Positions 36,690-48,321 of a DNA stretch of 64,000 nucleotides are shown here, piece by piece. The stretch covers positions 21,988,124 to 22,052,123 of the forward strand of contig ML677348.1 in the NCBI GenBank assembly GCA_007922305.1, in the 5' to 3' direction. The notes below the pieces were generated by a model, which saw only the letters and a list, made by a program, of their open reading frames with translations, was not told the DNA's origin and searched no databases. Numbering within the stretch: position 1 is the first letter of the stretch; every line of letters begins with the position of its first letter. Source of the stretch: Dermatemys mawii. Taxonomy: Eukaryota > Chordata > Testudines > Dermatemydidae. A program made the translations under genes and the position numbers.

Positions 36690-37642
36690 CAAGATTCATA
36701 CTGGGGTGCAAAACAGCAATGCAAGGTACAGCACCCTGCATCAACGTACGTTATTGTGGCTCACTATTGAAATGGTCTTTCAAAGCCTCCCTGAATTGAA
36801 TAGCTCTGCAATGAGTTCTCCTTATAAGTCTGCTGATTTTGAGCAGCCCAATACCAGACAGCCATTGCACCTCTGCCATCCACCCGGGCGGAAACTTTTC
36901 CCCCCCTTTGCTTCACAGGTATTATGAAGCACACACCACTGGGATTTTTTTTTCACTGAGGTCTAATCTCATGAATAAACAGTGCCAGCAGCCTTTCAAA
37001 CAGCCAAACCATTGACACATTCAACTGTCATTCTGCATCTGCTGAGCCTGGAGTTGAAGCTCTCCTTGCTGCTGTCGAGGTGGCCGGTGTGCGGCTTCAT
37101 GAGCCAGGGAGTAAGGGGTAGGCTGGGTCTCCCAGGATCACTATTGGCATTTCAACATCCCCAGTCTGGAAAGAAAGTCCCTGTTTGCAGCTTTCTGTAC
37201 AAGCCTGTGTTCGTGAAGATGTGCTCATCATGCTCCTTCCCTGATCAGCCCACACTGATGTTGGTAAAATATTCCCGGTGACCCACCAGCATGTGCAATA
37301 CCATAGAAAAATAGCCACAGAGTGATCACCACTCACTCCTCCACTGTCAGCCAGCTCTCATTTTGGTGTCACTGCACTAGAGGGCTGGGCCGAGCTCAGT
37401 GCACAGATCAGCCTTATGCATCCAAAAGTTCTGCAGCCACTACTCATTTTCCAAACTTGTATTACAATGTGATCCCACCACTCAGTGCTGGTTTCTCGGG
37501 TCCAGAACTGATGCTCCACCATCTGCAGCTGCTCTGTGAATACCAACACCAACCTTGGATTGTTTCTTTCTGTGTCCCACAGTAATCTAGCCTCCAAGAA
37601 ATCCTCATGCTCCCTGCAGCTCCTCTTGATCAGGTGACCCAT
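36690..37642 (-). pseudogene. HARBI1-like transposase, broken
   Basis: Minus-strand frames give, from the N-terminal side, EHEDFLEARLLWDTERNNPR, FTEQLQMVEHQFWTRETSTE (37358-37642), then after a gap GDVEMPIVILGDPAYPLLPG (near 37100-37170). The ILGDP motif holds an aspartate that I take to be one of the DDE catalytic residues. The central part, with the helix-turn-helix and another catalytic residue, is missing or scrambled. It would have cut and pasted the Harbinger element. Confidence 0.75.
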
Positions 37643-37645
37643 AAT

Positions 37646-38123
37646 TCAATTCAAGAAGGAGGTTGATAAATTGCAGAGGTTTAGAGAAGAGTTATGAGTT
37701 ATGATTAAAAGATTAGAAAACATGTCTTATAGGGACAGACTCAAAGAGCTCAATCTATTTAGTTTAACAAAGAGAATATTAAGGGATGACTTGATGACAG
37801 TCTGTAAGTATCTGCATGGGGACCAAATATTTAATAATGGGCTTTTCAGTCTAGTGGACAAAGGTATAACATGATCCAATGGCTGGAAGTTGAAGCTAGG
37901 CATTTTCAAAAAGCAGATTTTTAACAGTGAGGATAATGAACCATTGGAATGATTTGCCAAGGATCATGGGAGATTCTTCATAACTGCCAATTTTGAAATG
38001 AAGATTGGCTGTTTTCCTACAAGATACACACTGGGAATTATTTTGGGGGAAGTTCTGTGTAAAACGAGGTAAAGCTAGGTGATCACAGTGGCCCTTATAG
38101 CCTTGTAATCTATGAATCTATGG
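37646..38123 (+). mobile_element. CR1 LINE, 3' end
   Basis: Block order as in the CR1 at 14390: 'agaggtttagagaagagtta', 'catgtcttatagggacaga', 'atgacttgatgacagtctg', and tail 'tgtaatctatgaatctatgg'. The overlap of the first bases with Harbinger copy 2 is approximate. Confidence 0.8.
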
Positions 38124-38175
38124 TCTAAGCTCCTTTCTCTCTCTTCTTGCCCCCTGCTGCCCCCGGCAACGCTTC

Positions 38176-38478
38176 CCCAGATCCTGGCTCACATCAGGAG
38201 TGAGATAGAGAGATGGGCTTAAACCCCCTTAGGCACCCAGATTCCAGCTTACATGAGATGGGGTAAGGAGATGGGCTCAGACACCTCCAGAAAGGCAAGC
38301 CCCATCCCAGAACCTGGCTCACATTGGGGTGTAGGAAAAGAGGGTCAGACTCCCCACAAATGGGCAGGGGCCCCTCACATCTGGAACACACAAGGGCAGG
38401 AAGTGGGCTCAGGAACCCCGGATGCCAGATAAAATAGGGGAGGTAGGGAGAGGGGCTCAGATCCCCGAGATAGGCAGG
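38176..38478. repeat. degenerate minisatellite, period about 70 bp
   Basis: Four to five diverged units share 'cctggctcacat', 'gagatgggctcagac' and 'ggcagg'. It stops at the 5' end of the LTR at 38479. Confidence 0.65.
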
Positions 38479-39359
38479 TGTGATGGGGCAACTGCCCCAC
38501 ACAGGTAGATGGAGGGTTAATGCAGCCCTTTAGGAGGCTGTACAAAACCCAGCCAATGGGAGGAGGGCTTGTAGAGAGTCAATCAGGAGAAGGATTATTG
38601 GAGCAGCCAGTCAGGGCCAGGGAGGGCCATATAAGAATGGCCTAGAGTGTAAGAGAGAAGGACTGGCTGCCATAGAGGAGTACTTAGGTAGCATTGTTGT
38701 TGTGGTGGGTGGGTGGATGGATCAGGGGAATGATAGAGAGCTCCAGACTGAGGACTGCCAGACTGAGGCCCCTGATATAGAGGGCTAGGAAGGTGCTAGG
38801 GCTATGGGGAAGTAGGCCAGGGAAATAGGTGGTCTAAGGAGGAGCAGCAGCACATGGCCACTGGCTATAGGATCCTTGGGTTGTAGTAGGGTGACCAGAC
38901 AGCAGATGTGAAAAATAGGGACTGGGGATGAGGGGGTAATAGGAGTCTAAATAAGAAAAAGACCCAAAAATCGGGACTGTCCCTATAAAATTGGGACATC
39001 TGGTCTCCTAGGTTGGAGCCCTTTTCCCCACTTGCCACAGAGGGGGGTGGCCAGTATTCAAACTGCAGTTTGCCCCTTGAGATGAGGGGCTAGACCAAAA
39101 GCTGCAGTAGGCCACAGCAGCAACTGGATGGACTAGAGACAGCCAGTTCACCTGGAATGGGGGGAAAGCAGAGTGGGGCACAGCTGGAGGGCCATTCCTA
39201 GAAGAGGATGCTGCAGTCCAGAGAGTGATGTGGGTTTTAAAGGTGGAGCAGAAGTGATGGTGCTGAGACAACACTAGAGGATGGTGCACTGGCAACCAAG
39301 AGCTAATTCCCAGCACTGCCAGCAAGAGGTGCTACGGTGGTGAGTCCTGCCTTGTTACA
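38479..39359 (+). mobile_element. LTR-type element (with a nested MITE)
   Basis: It begins TGTGATGGGGCAACTGCCCC and ends CCTTGTTACA, giving TG...CA ends. It has a TATA-like 'gccatataagaatgg' near 38626, as in a U3/R promoter. The flanks do not show a clear target duplication, so it may be one end of a decayed provirus. A MITE is inserted at 38888-39010. Confidence 0.55.
38888..39010. mobile_element. hAT-type MITE nested in LTR
   Basis: The ends AGGGTGACCAGA and (reversed) AGGAGACCAGATG, with 'atcgggactgtccctataaa' inside, mark a common turtle MITE. The flanks GGGTTGTA and AGGTTGGA match at 6 of 8 bases, as for an old hAT duplication. Confidence 0.65.
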
Positions 39360-39659
39360 CCTGGGAAGGGGGTATCACACCTCAGTAGATTAACTTGGTG
39401 CCCCCAGACAGTGGCACATAGAAGGGGAATGTGGGGCTGCCACTATTCTCCAAGGATGTATGTCTGTCCCATATCTTCCCATCACCTGACCCCCAATCGC
39501 TATCCCCCATTCCCACTTACTCTTCCAGCCACTCTCCCCTCCCAGTAAGCATTTGCTTGTATAGTTTTTCCCCCCTTTTCAATTAATAGTTTCAAGGCCT
39601 ACTAACTAATCTGCTGTACTCAGATTACATGTCTCCAAAATAAAATACACCCTTTGACA

Positions 39660-42600
39660 GAGGTAGATTCCCTCTTTCTTATTTCAGATTTCCACCCTGG
39701 GTTTGATTCAAACTCACAGTGGTGATGTATACTTAAATTTGATGACAATACTATACTCTCAGAGCAAACAACATCTTGTTATAAGTGCCAGTGATAGGGG
39801 CAAATAGCAGCTGTTTGCAAAGGGAAAACAAGATGCAGTGAGTGTGGCGGAAAATAATCTTATGAAAATTACATAGAAGGGAAAGAGGTCAAATCTAGCA
39901 ATTGCGGTGGTAATCACAGTCCAGTATATAGTAGGTGTATCACAGAAAGGCAGGCTAAAGAGAGAAAGACAAAAATTGCAGAAGCTGTAAGGATACTCAA
40001 AGCATCAGATGGAAAAGGAAGAGACAATCAACACAGGAAAAGGGGACCTGCAGACATACCACGTTCTTTATAGAATGAGGCTCATAATGGCATCAAGATT
40101 CCCCATTGCGACGCCTCCTGCTGGTCAATCTGGGAATTAGCTCTTGCCAGCCATGGAGCATCCTCTGCGCGTGGTGACTCGCCTGTTGTCTGCTCTGCTG
40201 GTTTGGGACCTGCGTTGCTCCCCACTCGGCAGGATGGCTGCCAGTGGATGCAGAGCATCTACTAGTTTTTCCCCATGAGTGCTCCAGCCCCAGAGCACCC
40301 ACGGAGTCGGCGCCTATGTCCAGGAAACATGGTTGGTTGAAAAGCTTGCTTTTAAAATTCCAGGGTATATTGCCTTTAGGCAAGACTGAAAACTAGGAAA
40401 AGGAATAATTTGTACTTCCATAAGGGAAAGAATACACCACATTGCAGTAGAGAATGAAGAATTAGGTCTAAACTATAATGCTGTTGAGGTCACAATGTAG
40501 AAGAGTAATAAATCTTTAAGGGTTTATAATATCTATAACCTATGTGGGAAATTAGAAAGTTCAGAGTTACGAGAAACAGTGAAGAATGCTAAAAGACCAT
40601 ATACTACATGTGGTGACCTAAATAGTCATAATAAATTGTGAGGAAGTCAGACAACTGATAAAGAGTGCATACTTAGAGTTCATTGGTTTTAAACAACTGC
40701 ACCCCAACTAGATTTAAATGCAGCAGATGATAGTTTTTCCTGCTTAGACTTGGAAATTATAACAGAATATTGAAAGTAAATGCAACTGGAAAATATATAA
40801 GAGAGAACGAATGGGGACCAATCATTTCCCTATGCTCATTACTTTTACAGGGCAAGGTAAAGTGAAGGTAATGGAAAATTACCCGCCTGTAAGTTTAAGA
40901 AAGCTAAGTGTACAAGTAAATGTACTGAATTTGTGAATAATCATTGGGTGATGACAAAATTTCAGTGATAATATAACCAAGGTATTAATAGCAGCAGCTA
41001 CTACAGCCAGATTAGGTTACTGAAGTACCCCAGAACTAAAAACCTCACTTCTGTGGTGGAATGAGGAGTGCAAAATGGCAGTTATAAAAGGAACAAATCC
41101 TATAAAAAAGCCACACAAAAAATACAAGGAATAATGCCAATCTAATAAAGTGTAAAAGAAATCAGGCAATAGCACAAACAATTATACAGGAGTCAAAGAG
41201 TTGGAGTAAGTGCTATGGGCAGATAAAGATACCAAGACATTAGGAATACACAGGCAAATTGGAAGAATGACTGGAATTCAGACTAAGAGCAACCACATCC
41301 CAGGTCATTTTGGGACTGACAACATAGTTAGAAATTCTGAGGAGAAAGCAGAAGTTTTAGCAGAAACTTTCCAAGGTATGAGGAATGATGAAAACAAAAG
41401 CGAAATTTTCCACCAGATTAAAAGGCAACTCATTGAAGAGCATCATGATCTATTATTTAGTTGGGGGGGTTAACATAAAGATACTGAATTGAATGAATGG
41501 TTTTGTATGCAAGAATTTGAGAAAGCTACTGATATCACGAGACTACATCCTCAGGTAAAGATAATACATGTAACAATGTTTAAATCTCTCTCTGAAAGCA
41601 GTTTCAGGGTCATCATGGAATTATTTAACACTATTAGAAAAATGAGTGATGTGGGTAGGGTTGATGCATGCAGTAGTAATTCCAATATGAAAACTAGGCA
41701 CACTAGTCACAGAAGTGGCTGCCTATAGACGAAGTGCCCTTACATCCTGTCTGGGTAACATTATGGAGAGAATAGTGAATTAAAGACTGGTTTCCAAACA
41801 GGAAACCAATGGCCTTACAGATAAGGTGGAGAGTGATTTTAGGAGAGGAAGATGCGCTGTTGATCATGTTGCTGAAATATAAAAAAAGTAAGAGACAAGT
41901 GTTTCAGGGTAGTTGTCTTCTTATATATTGAGAAGGCACATGACATGCTATGGAGGAAAGGTTTGCTATACAGAGTAGGTACAATAGGGATAAGGAGAAG
42001 AATGTATGGATGGATTAGAGAATTTTGAAGTAAAAGAGCCATGCAAATCAGAGTTGGGAAAGTTATGTCTAATATAGATAATACTTTGCTATGGTGTACC
42101 ATTTTCATTAGCCCAAGCTTATTTAATATTTGCTATAAATGTCTTAAAATAAATAAATTGCTAAGGAGGTGTTATTCTGTTTGCAGATGATTGTGCTCTG
42201 TGGGTTAAGAGCAGGAATACTGAGGTGTCAGAAAACAGAATCAACACAAGTGTTCTGAGAGACCTCCGGGGAAATGCATGGGGTTTCAAGTTCTCCATTG
42301 CTAAAATCAAAGGACTGATCTTTACAAAAAGGAAAGTTACAAAGGAATATGAAAGTCTGTATGGAGAACAAATAGATATCATTAAAAGGTTCAAGTTCTT
42401 AGGGATATTTGATATTAAATTACTTTGGAAAGATCATATAAACTATGTTAAAGATAAATGTCCAGAAAGGATTGACCTGCTTAAAAGTCCTGCTGGGACT
42501 AATTGGGAGACAGATAAGAAAACATTACTGACGGTATATAGAGCCTTAATTCAGACCAATTATTAACTGTGGCTGACAAGATTTTGGGTCAGCATCAAAA

Positions 42601-43640
42601 TCAGGCCTTAAAAATTAGATTTAACACAAGCCAAGGCACAATGAATTGCATGTGATACATTATTAGAACACCCCTGTGTGCTACAGATAGCTTCCAGGGA
42701 AATACCAGTTACGCTATGAGTGAAACTACTGGACCTAACTTTCTGGGTCAAAGTTAATAGGAACTGCAATGATGAAGTACCAAACACATTTGAGGATTGT
42801 TGGGAATTCGTTAGGTGAACTATAGCTCATGATGTTAGAACTCCATGTGCTGTTCGAGTTACAGTGTGAATGCAGGAGCTGAAAGAAGTTGAAACTTGTA
42901 GTCATGGGAAAATGATTTATGGCTGGGAAGTCACATGTCCAAACATGAATTTAGATTTTATAAACTTAATAAAAATACAGTATGTATTAAAAATGAAATG
43001 TATCAGTGTCTAGATGAAAAGTGGCATTGGTTTTGTCAAATATATACAGATGGGTCCAAAAAAGAAGAAAAAACACCAGGAAGAATAGGGACAGCATGTT
43101 GTCAACCAAAATTGTGAAACAGTCAGATTCTTTTAGATGTACTATGCAGCAGTCATGACAGCCAAACTAGTAGCAATAATGCTAGCAATAATTGGCTCTG
43201 GGATGTACACTCAGCAGCAGCAGTCATTCTTTCAGATTCAATCTCAGGCCATATGGCAATAGAAATGGGTTGATGTGATTTAACCAATGAAGTTATGTCT
43301 AATAACAGAGTTAGTACAGATGGGGATACATGTAGCATTAGCTTGAATCCCAGAGCATATTGGGATACCAGGGAATGAAATGGTAGACAAAGCAATTAAA
43401 AATGTTGTGTGGGGGGAGAGGGGAAGTGAAAGGAAGGATTGACATAGAAATTCCCTTACGTAAATAGGAATTCAAAAGCCTAGCACAGAAAAATGTAAAG
43501 GAATGGCAAAAAGTTGTATTAATAAAAGATCATTTTTTTGAATTATGCCCTAGAGTTGAGGATTACAGGATACTACAGGATTTAGATGGGACTAATTAAG
43601 TGCTTATGTTTAGAGTAACTGGTCATTGTGGCTTAAATAA
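39660..43640 (+). mobile_element. I/Nimb-like non-LTR retrotransposon with RNase H, decayed
   Basis: Plus-strand frames in order: ORF1 zinc knuckles (39760-39940: SCYKC, AAVCKGKTRCSECGG, NCGGNHSPVYSRC); endonuclease (from 40319: QETWLVEKLAFKIPGY; GDLNSHN at 40612); pre-RT region (LLWWNEECK near 41050; EEKAEVLAETF near 41345); RT (ERIVN, GRCAVDHVA, VGTIGIRRRMYGWI, FADD box at 42180-42191; FKFLGIFDIKLLWKDHINY); RNase H (IYTDGSK at 43040-43060; PGNEMVDKA near 43365); and a C-terminal GHCGLNK (43621). Stops and frameshifts are scattered throughout. Gag-type knuckles plus endonuclease, RT and RNase H fit the I superfamily (Nimb/Ingi-like), not CR1 or L1. A composite hAT/other fragment interrupts it at 40088-40318. 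Confidence 0.8.
40088..40318 (-). mobile_element. composite insertion with hAT end fragment
   Basis: The right 80 bp ('ccccatgagtgctccagccc...cggagtcggcgcctatg') is the reverse complement of the first part of the hAT element at 32756. The left 150 bp belongs to a different repeat that I could not name. It separates ORF1 from ORF2 of the I/Nimb-like element. Confidence 0.6.
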
Positions 43641-43748
43641 AAATAATCTTCATAGATATTTATCTTCACAACACTGCAGTGAGGTAGTAATATCATCCTC
43701 ATTTTACTGATGGGGAACTGACTCATGGAGAAACTAAGGCCCTGATAA
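43640..43748 (-). mobile_element. MIR-type SINE fragment
   Basis: 'atcatcctcattttactgatgggg' followed by 'aactaagg' is a diverged MIR antisense core. It lies just right of the I/Nimb-like element. Confidence 0.55.
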
Positions 43749-43854
43749 GCAAAAGTGCGTACTAATTTTGGGTGTTCAACACAAGACTTTTTACAAAAAT
43801 CAATTTGTGATGTTGAAAGCCTGATAATGAACTTCTGTCCATCTCTCATTTTTA

Positions 43855-44080
43855 GGGAAGGTTCCTGAGAATATTATGACAAGGCAATGCTGGCTGTTTC
43901 TTGATTCCATAGAGTTCCTTAACTCTGGGCAATCTGGTTATAAGCCTGGATACGTGATAGAAACTGCACTGTCTGCGTGCTGATCTTGTCAAGCAACGGA
44001 CAAGACAAACTGTCCATGGTTTCTTTTAGATGTATCAATATCCTTTGATACAGCTGACCATGAGATTTTGTTGCCAGACA
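43855..44080 (+). mobile_element. L2-clade LINE fragment (reverse transcriptase)
   Basis: Plus-strand translation gives SGYKPGYVIETALSAC, then LDVSISFDTADHEILL, close to the L2-type RT motif 'TETAL...LLDLSAAFDTVDHEILL'. Only this part of the RT is recognisable. Confidence 0.7.
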
Positions 44081-45888
44081 TAAGCAGGCATGTCTTCTTT
44101 TTCATGGGCACAGGCAGCAAGATCACAGACAGCCCAGGAGAGACAGTCTCTCTGTTCACAGCTCTGCTGCCTGGCACTGCACCGGCTAGTGTGAGGAGCA
44201 GTCCTGTGCAGTCTGTTACCCTGGCTGCAGTATCCCAGTGCAGATGGAATCTAAAAAGAATTTAACAGTCAAACTCTAACCAGTCTCTACTGAGCATGTA
44301 CAACCTGAGATTTTTCAGAGGCTCCTTACCTATCCAGATTTGGGTAGATTTTCACATGGACAGCAAAAAATTCCACTGGATTCCAGGGGAAGACCCCCTT
44401 CCTCACCAGATCTGTAGTTCCTGCAGGTGTGAGAACTTCTTAATGAAAGGGTGATAAGAGTCTTAACATCGGCAAAATAAATATCAACTTTGTTCTCTGA
44501 AAAAAATCTTTAAAAGAGAAAAAGTCAGCCTGAGGCACTGACAATTTCAGGCCAAACAGTTATTTGGCCAAGTTATAAGCAACTGAAACAGTGTCTTGTA
44601 ATGGAAAGTGTTAGGCAACCTTAATTACAGGCATCACTACTAGCTCTGTTTATAATTCACGAAGAGACAAAAACGCTGTGCATCAGACTATATCCTCTCC
44701 TCTGTTTCATGCAGAACTCTCCATTGAGTTAACTGAGCTAATGCCAGAACACAGTCCATCACTTGCAACTTATGCCATTTCCGAGTAATAGAGTATTATT
44801 TGCTTGGTCTTATTGCCTGGCTTCTGTTTTAAAAGCTCAGACTGGAGCTTGTATACCTGCTGCCCTTGTACAGCCAAGTCCCCAGGCCATACAAAAGCAA
44901 TTAAATGTCAACACTTGATTAGGGGACAGTGTAATTGCCAAACAACTGAATGTATGTTCACCAGCTCTGTCAGAAGCTTACACTCACATAATAAGCTGCT
45001 CATGAACACAGCATAATAATGAATACAAGCATTGTATGAAGCTTGCAAAGCTTTTTGCATTAGCCTTGATTTCACTACCCTTGGGAACGCAGAGCTGAGG
45101 CATTTTACAATAGCACAAACTTAAAAAAAAAAATCTCTAAAAATACTACATTCACTTTGTGCCCACTTTTGTCTCTCTTGTTTTCTTCTTTCCTGCTGAT
45201 TTTGAAGAGGCAATTAAAAGCCCCAGTGACTTTTGTAATAGATGGTAGAGAGAGAGAGAAACATCTGACCCATGTGATCTTATGAATAAATAGCTATCTA
45301 GATTTCATTCTATAACAACAGAATTTTTCAATGGTTGCTAGGGAGACTGTCATCTGCATCACATTGCCTGACACAACATTTTGGTGGTCTTGACTTTTTC
45401 ATTCCCTTAGACACCCTGTGGAATTCTTCAGGCAGTCGGTATCTGAGCACTTTGTTGACTCCTTTCATGTCTGAATGATGCATTCTGCTAGTCCAAACCC
45501 TAGTATCATCTTAGTCGAGATATAGGTGAATCAAATTATTTTATAATATAGTTATTCTAGTTATATTTTAGTACTGTCTAGGAAGCAATATGATGACCCG
45601 TAGCTATGGATATTCCAGTGGCTTAACTAAAATGGTACCTGCTCACACAAATTTTCTTTGAAAATTATAGCTGTACTTTCCAAAATTCCCAGTGAATTCA
45701 GCCAGAGCACAAGTGGGTCCTCTGTGCAGTTTGTCAGTTCAGGTCTTCATTTTAAGTAAAATCTTGAGCAAGCTGTGCAATGCTGTGTGCAGGTTTGAAG
45801 GGTTTTTTTCATGTCTGTCTCTGTGCACGTGTGGAGAATAGATTTGTGCTTATATGAAGGTAACACGCAATGCAGTCTTCTAAATACA

Positions 45889-46065
45889 ATAGACTTCCAT
45901 GTATCTGAATGGCCTCGGGGACATCCAAAACTTTTGGATAACCAGGCATTTGGATAAACATAAGTGATTAACTGACTAGTTAACAGGGCAACACGGGGGA
46001 ACACACTCTGGATTCAGATAAGTAGGATTTTTGGAGAAAGGGAATTTGCATATCTGGAATCATAC
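45889..46065. mobile_element. possible Tigger/mariner-type MITE
   Basis: Repeated 'ttggataa'/'cagataag'/'atctgaatggc' motifs and the sense 'agacttccatgtatctgaatgg' recall Tigger-derived MITEs. Ends are not clear. Confidence 0.4.
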
Positions 46066-47890
46066 TGCATGGTTACTTGCTCACCTCTGAAAAACATTTT
46101 AAGGAAACAGCTTCCTGTAAACAAGGAAAGGCAGAAGAGCAGAAACTCCATGAAGACTGTGTTATTCCAATCTAGTAACCCTAGAGGCACTCAAAGACTA
46201 AACTCGTCTCAGAACAACACCCTAAAGCAGATCATCCACATTTAATCTTACTCTTGCCTTTCATTTCAGTCAAATTATGTGTAGCCTGCTTATGTGCTTT
46301 GAAAGTGTGAGCCTCATCTGGCTCACAAAAGATACAAATTACCTTCAGCTGGAAAGAATCCTTGTTGGTTGCAGAACAATTTCCTACAGCTGACACTGTT
46401 TTGTACAAATCAGGTTGTAAGAAGAAGCTGCTGTTCCCTACTGTACTCCTTTTTTCCTGTGCTAACTTGCAATGGCTCTACCATCCGCCTAGGGACCATT
46501 CTGCTGACCTAGGATGACTGGCACACACCTGCCCTAGATATGCCCCCAGTGCAGTGGGAGGGATTAGGATCGGGTAGTATAGAATTGGCTACGCTAGTCC
46601 AACCCCACCCAGGAACTCCTCTAGTAGGTGAAGGGAATTCCAGGGGGCACACCATCCATGTATTGTGTGCCTGAGTGGCTGGGCATTGTCCATCTAGTGG
46701 CCCACTGGACAATTCCATCTGGCCTCCAGAACAAAATGGCATCCTTCACATACCACGACCTCGCATGCACCATATGAGTGAGTCACACCACATGGAAGAC
46801 ACTATTTCGGAACCCACTATGGCAAGTGAGTTGTTGCGTGCCTTACTAAAACTGTCCCTGCAAGTCACTGGTTCTCTCAGAAGGAGCATTGCAAAGCAAC
46901 CAGACGGAGCGGGAGATGATCAGACCTTTAACTACCAGAGTGCTGTAAAGTTGGTTTAGTCTAAACAAGAACCAGGCGCACTATGCTTAACCTAGTCAAA
47001 TCAGTTAGGTTAAATTCAGAGTTAGATAGAAACCATAGGGCCATACCTTCCCCTCTCTTTTGCAGGGAGATATAGAATAGCTGGTAACTATGCTCTGGTG
47101 TTAATGATGCCAACAACTGAGCCTGTTGCTACAGGGCAGAACAAAGGGGAAATGGCCACTGGGCCTGATATGGCAAAGGGGTGAGCACAATTCAACTCCC
47201 AGTACATGTGATCAGGTCCTTCTAACCCCCTCTGGCTGGAGTGACTGTACAGAGTCACCAACAATTCCTTTACAGTACTTACACTGGAAATCCATTCTGC
47301 AGCACCAGGAGGCTATAGGGAGACAGAAGGGGAAGGTGACAGGGAACTGCTGTTTGATGTGCCATGTTCCAGGAGCAAACTGCTGTGGCTGATGTCGGAA
47401 TTGACAATGCAAAGCAATACTACTAGCAACAACTCACCCCCGCCCCCGTGTGCTCCCATTGACAGGGTTATGTGCGCACCTTGCCAAGGGAGTACAAGTG
47501 ACAGCTGTGCTGCCAGCACTGAGGGAGGAAGTGGGAGGCATATACAGAGTGAGCTGACATGTTTGGTCTAGAAATCACCTGGATTAGAGGTTTGTGAATC
47601 CTTGGCATCAGCTTCTGTGCCAGCCTCCCTCCTGTCACAATTTATGCTACTCTAAAGAGGAATGTACAGCAGCATTTACAGACCTCCACCCCCATGGTTC
47701 ATGTTTCTCTCCTCATATGGAGAAACATGAGTTTGACATAGGGAGGGAAGAATTTGGATAATAGCCTCTAGAGATGGTTTTGCCATCCACTTCACCTCCC
47801 TGCCTGTGCAGGATTGCTCCTCGCAGCACAGTTCTTTATGAGGTGTTCCCTGCTGTGCTCCAGAGATTTTGAAAAGGAGCCATTTGACTC

Positions 47891-48321
47891 TTAAAACCAC
47901 AGAAAAAGGAGTCCCCTAGCAAGAGGGACTCTGCAGTACAGGTGCTCTCAGCACTATGCTTCTCATGTGACCGTTTAAATGCAGTGCTCTCTACGAGGAC
48001 GGATTTACCAACCCGGTGGGTAGCCAACAGCCTGCACTTTGGTCACCCTTGTGCTAGGACAGCAGAGACCATCTCACTTTGCTCTGATGTGCTGAGAAAC
48101 AGTGAGATTAGACATCCGCTTAATTTATATAACTAAGCTGCCTTTAAACCAATCATCGAAAGTTTATGCTAATTCTGTGTACATGACTGAATACTGGAGG
48201 TTGGTAAATCCGCCCTCGTAGAGAGCACTGCATTTAAATGGTCACATGAGAAGCATGGTGCTGAGAGCACCTGTACTGCAGAGTCCCTCTTGCTAGGGGA
48301 CTGCTTTTTCTGTGATTTTAA
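47891..48321. mobile_element. fold-back element with 123-bp arms
   Basis: The arms 47891-48013 and 48199-48321 are reverse complements with 5 mismatches (96%), around a 185-bp spacer. The outermost bases are TTAA on both sides, then AACCACAG and (reversed) AATCACAG. TTAA ends would suit a piggyBac-type MITE, but TTAA is its own reverse complement and may simply be the arm edge. Confidence 0.8.

Larger units (their letters stand above)
34620..37645. mobile_element. Harbinger element copy 2 (near full length, decayed)
   Basis: Two divergently placed decayed genes typical of Harbinger/PIF transposons: a Myb/SANT-like gene on the plus strand (34740-36447) and a HARBI1-like nuclease on the minus strand (36690-37642). 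The 36.9-37.2 kb part is clearly homologous to 28.9-29.2 kb. Terminal inverted repeats were not identified. A CR1 abuts each side. Confidence 0.75.
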
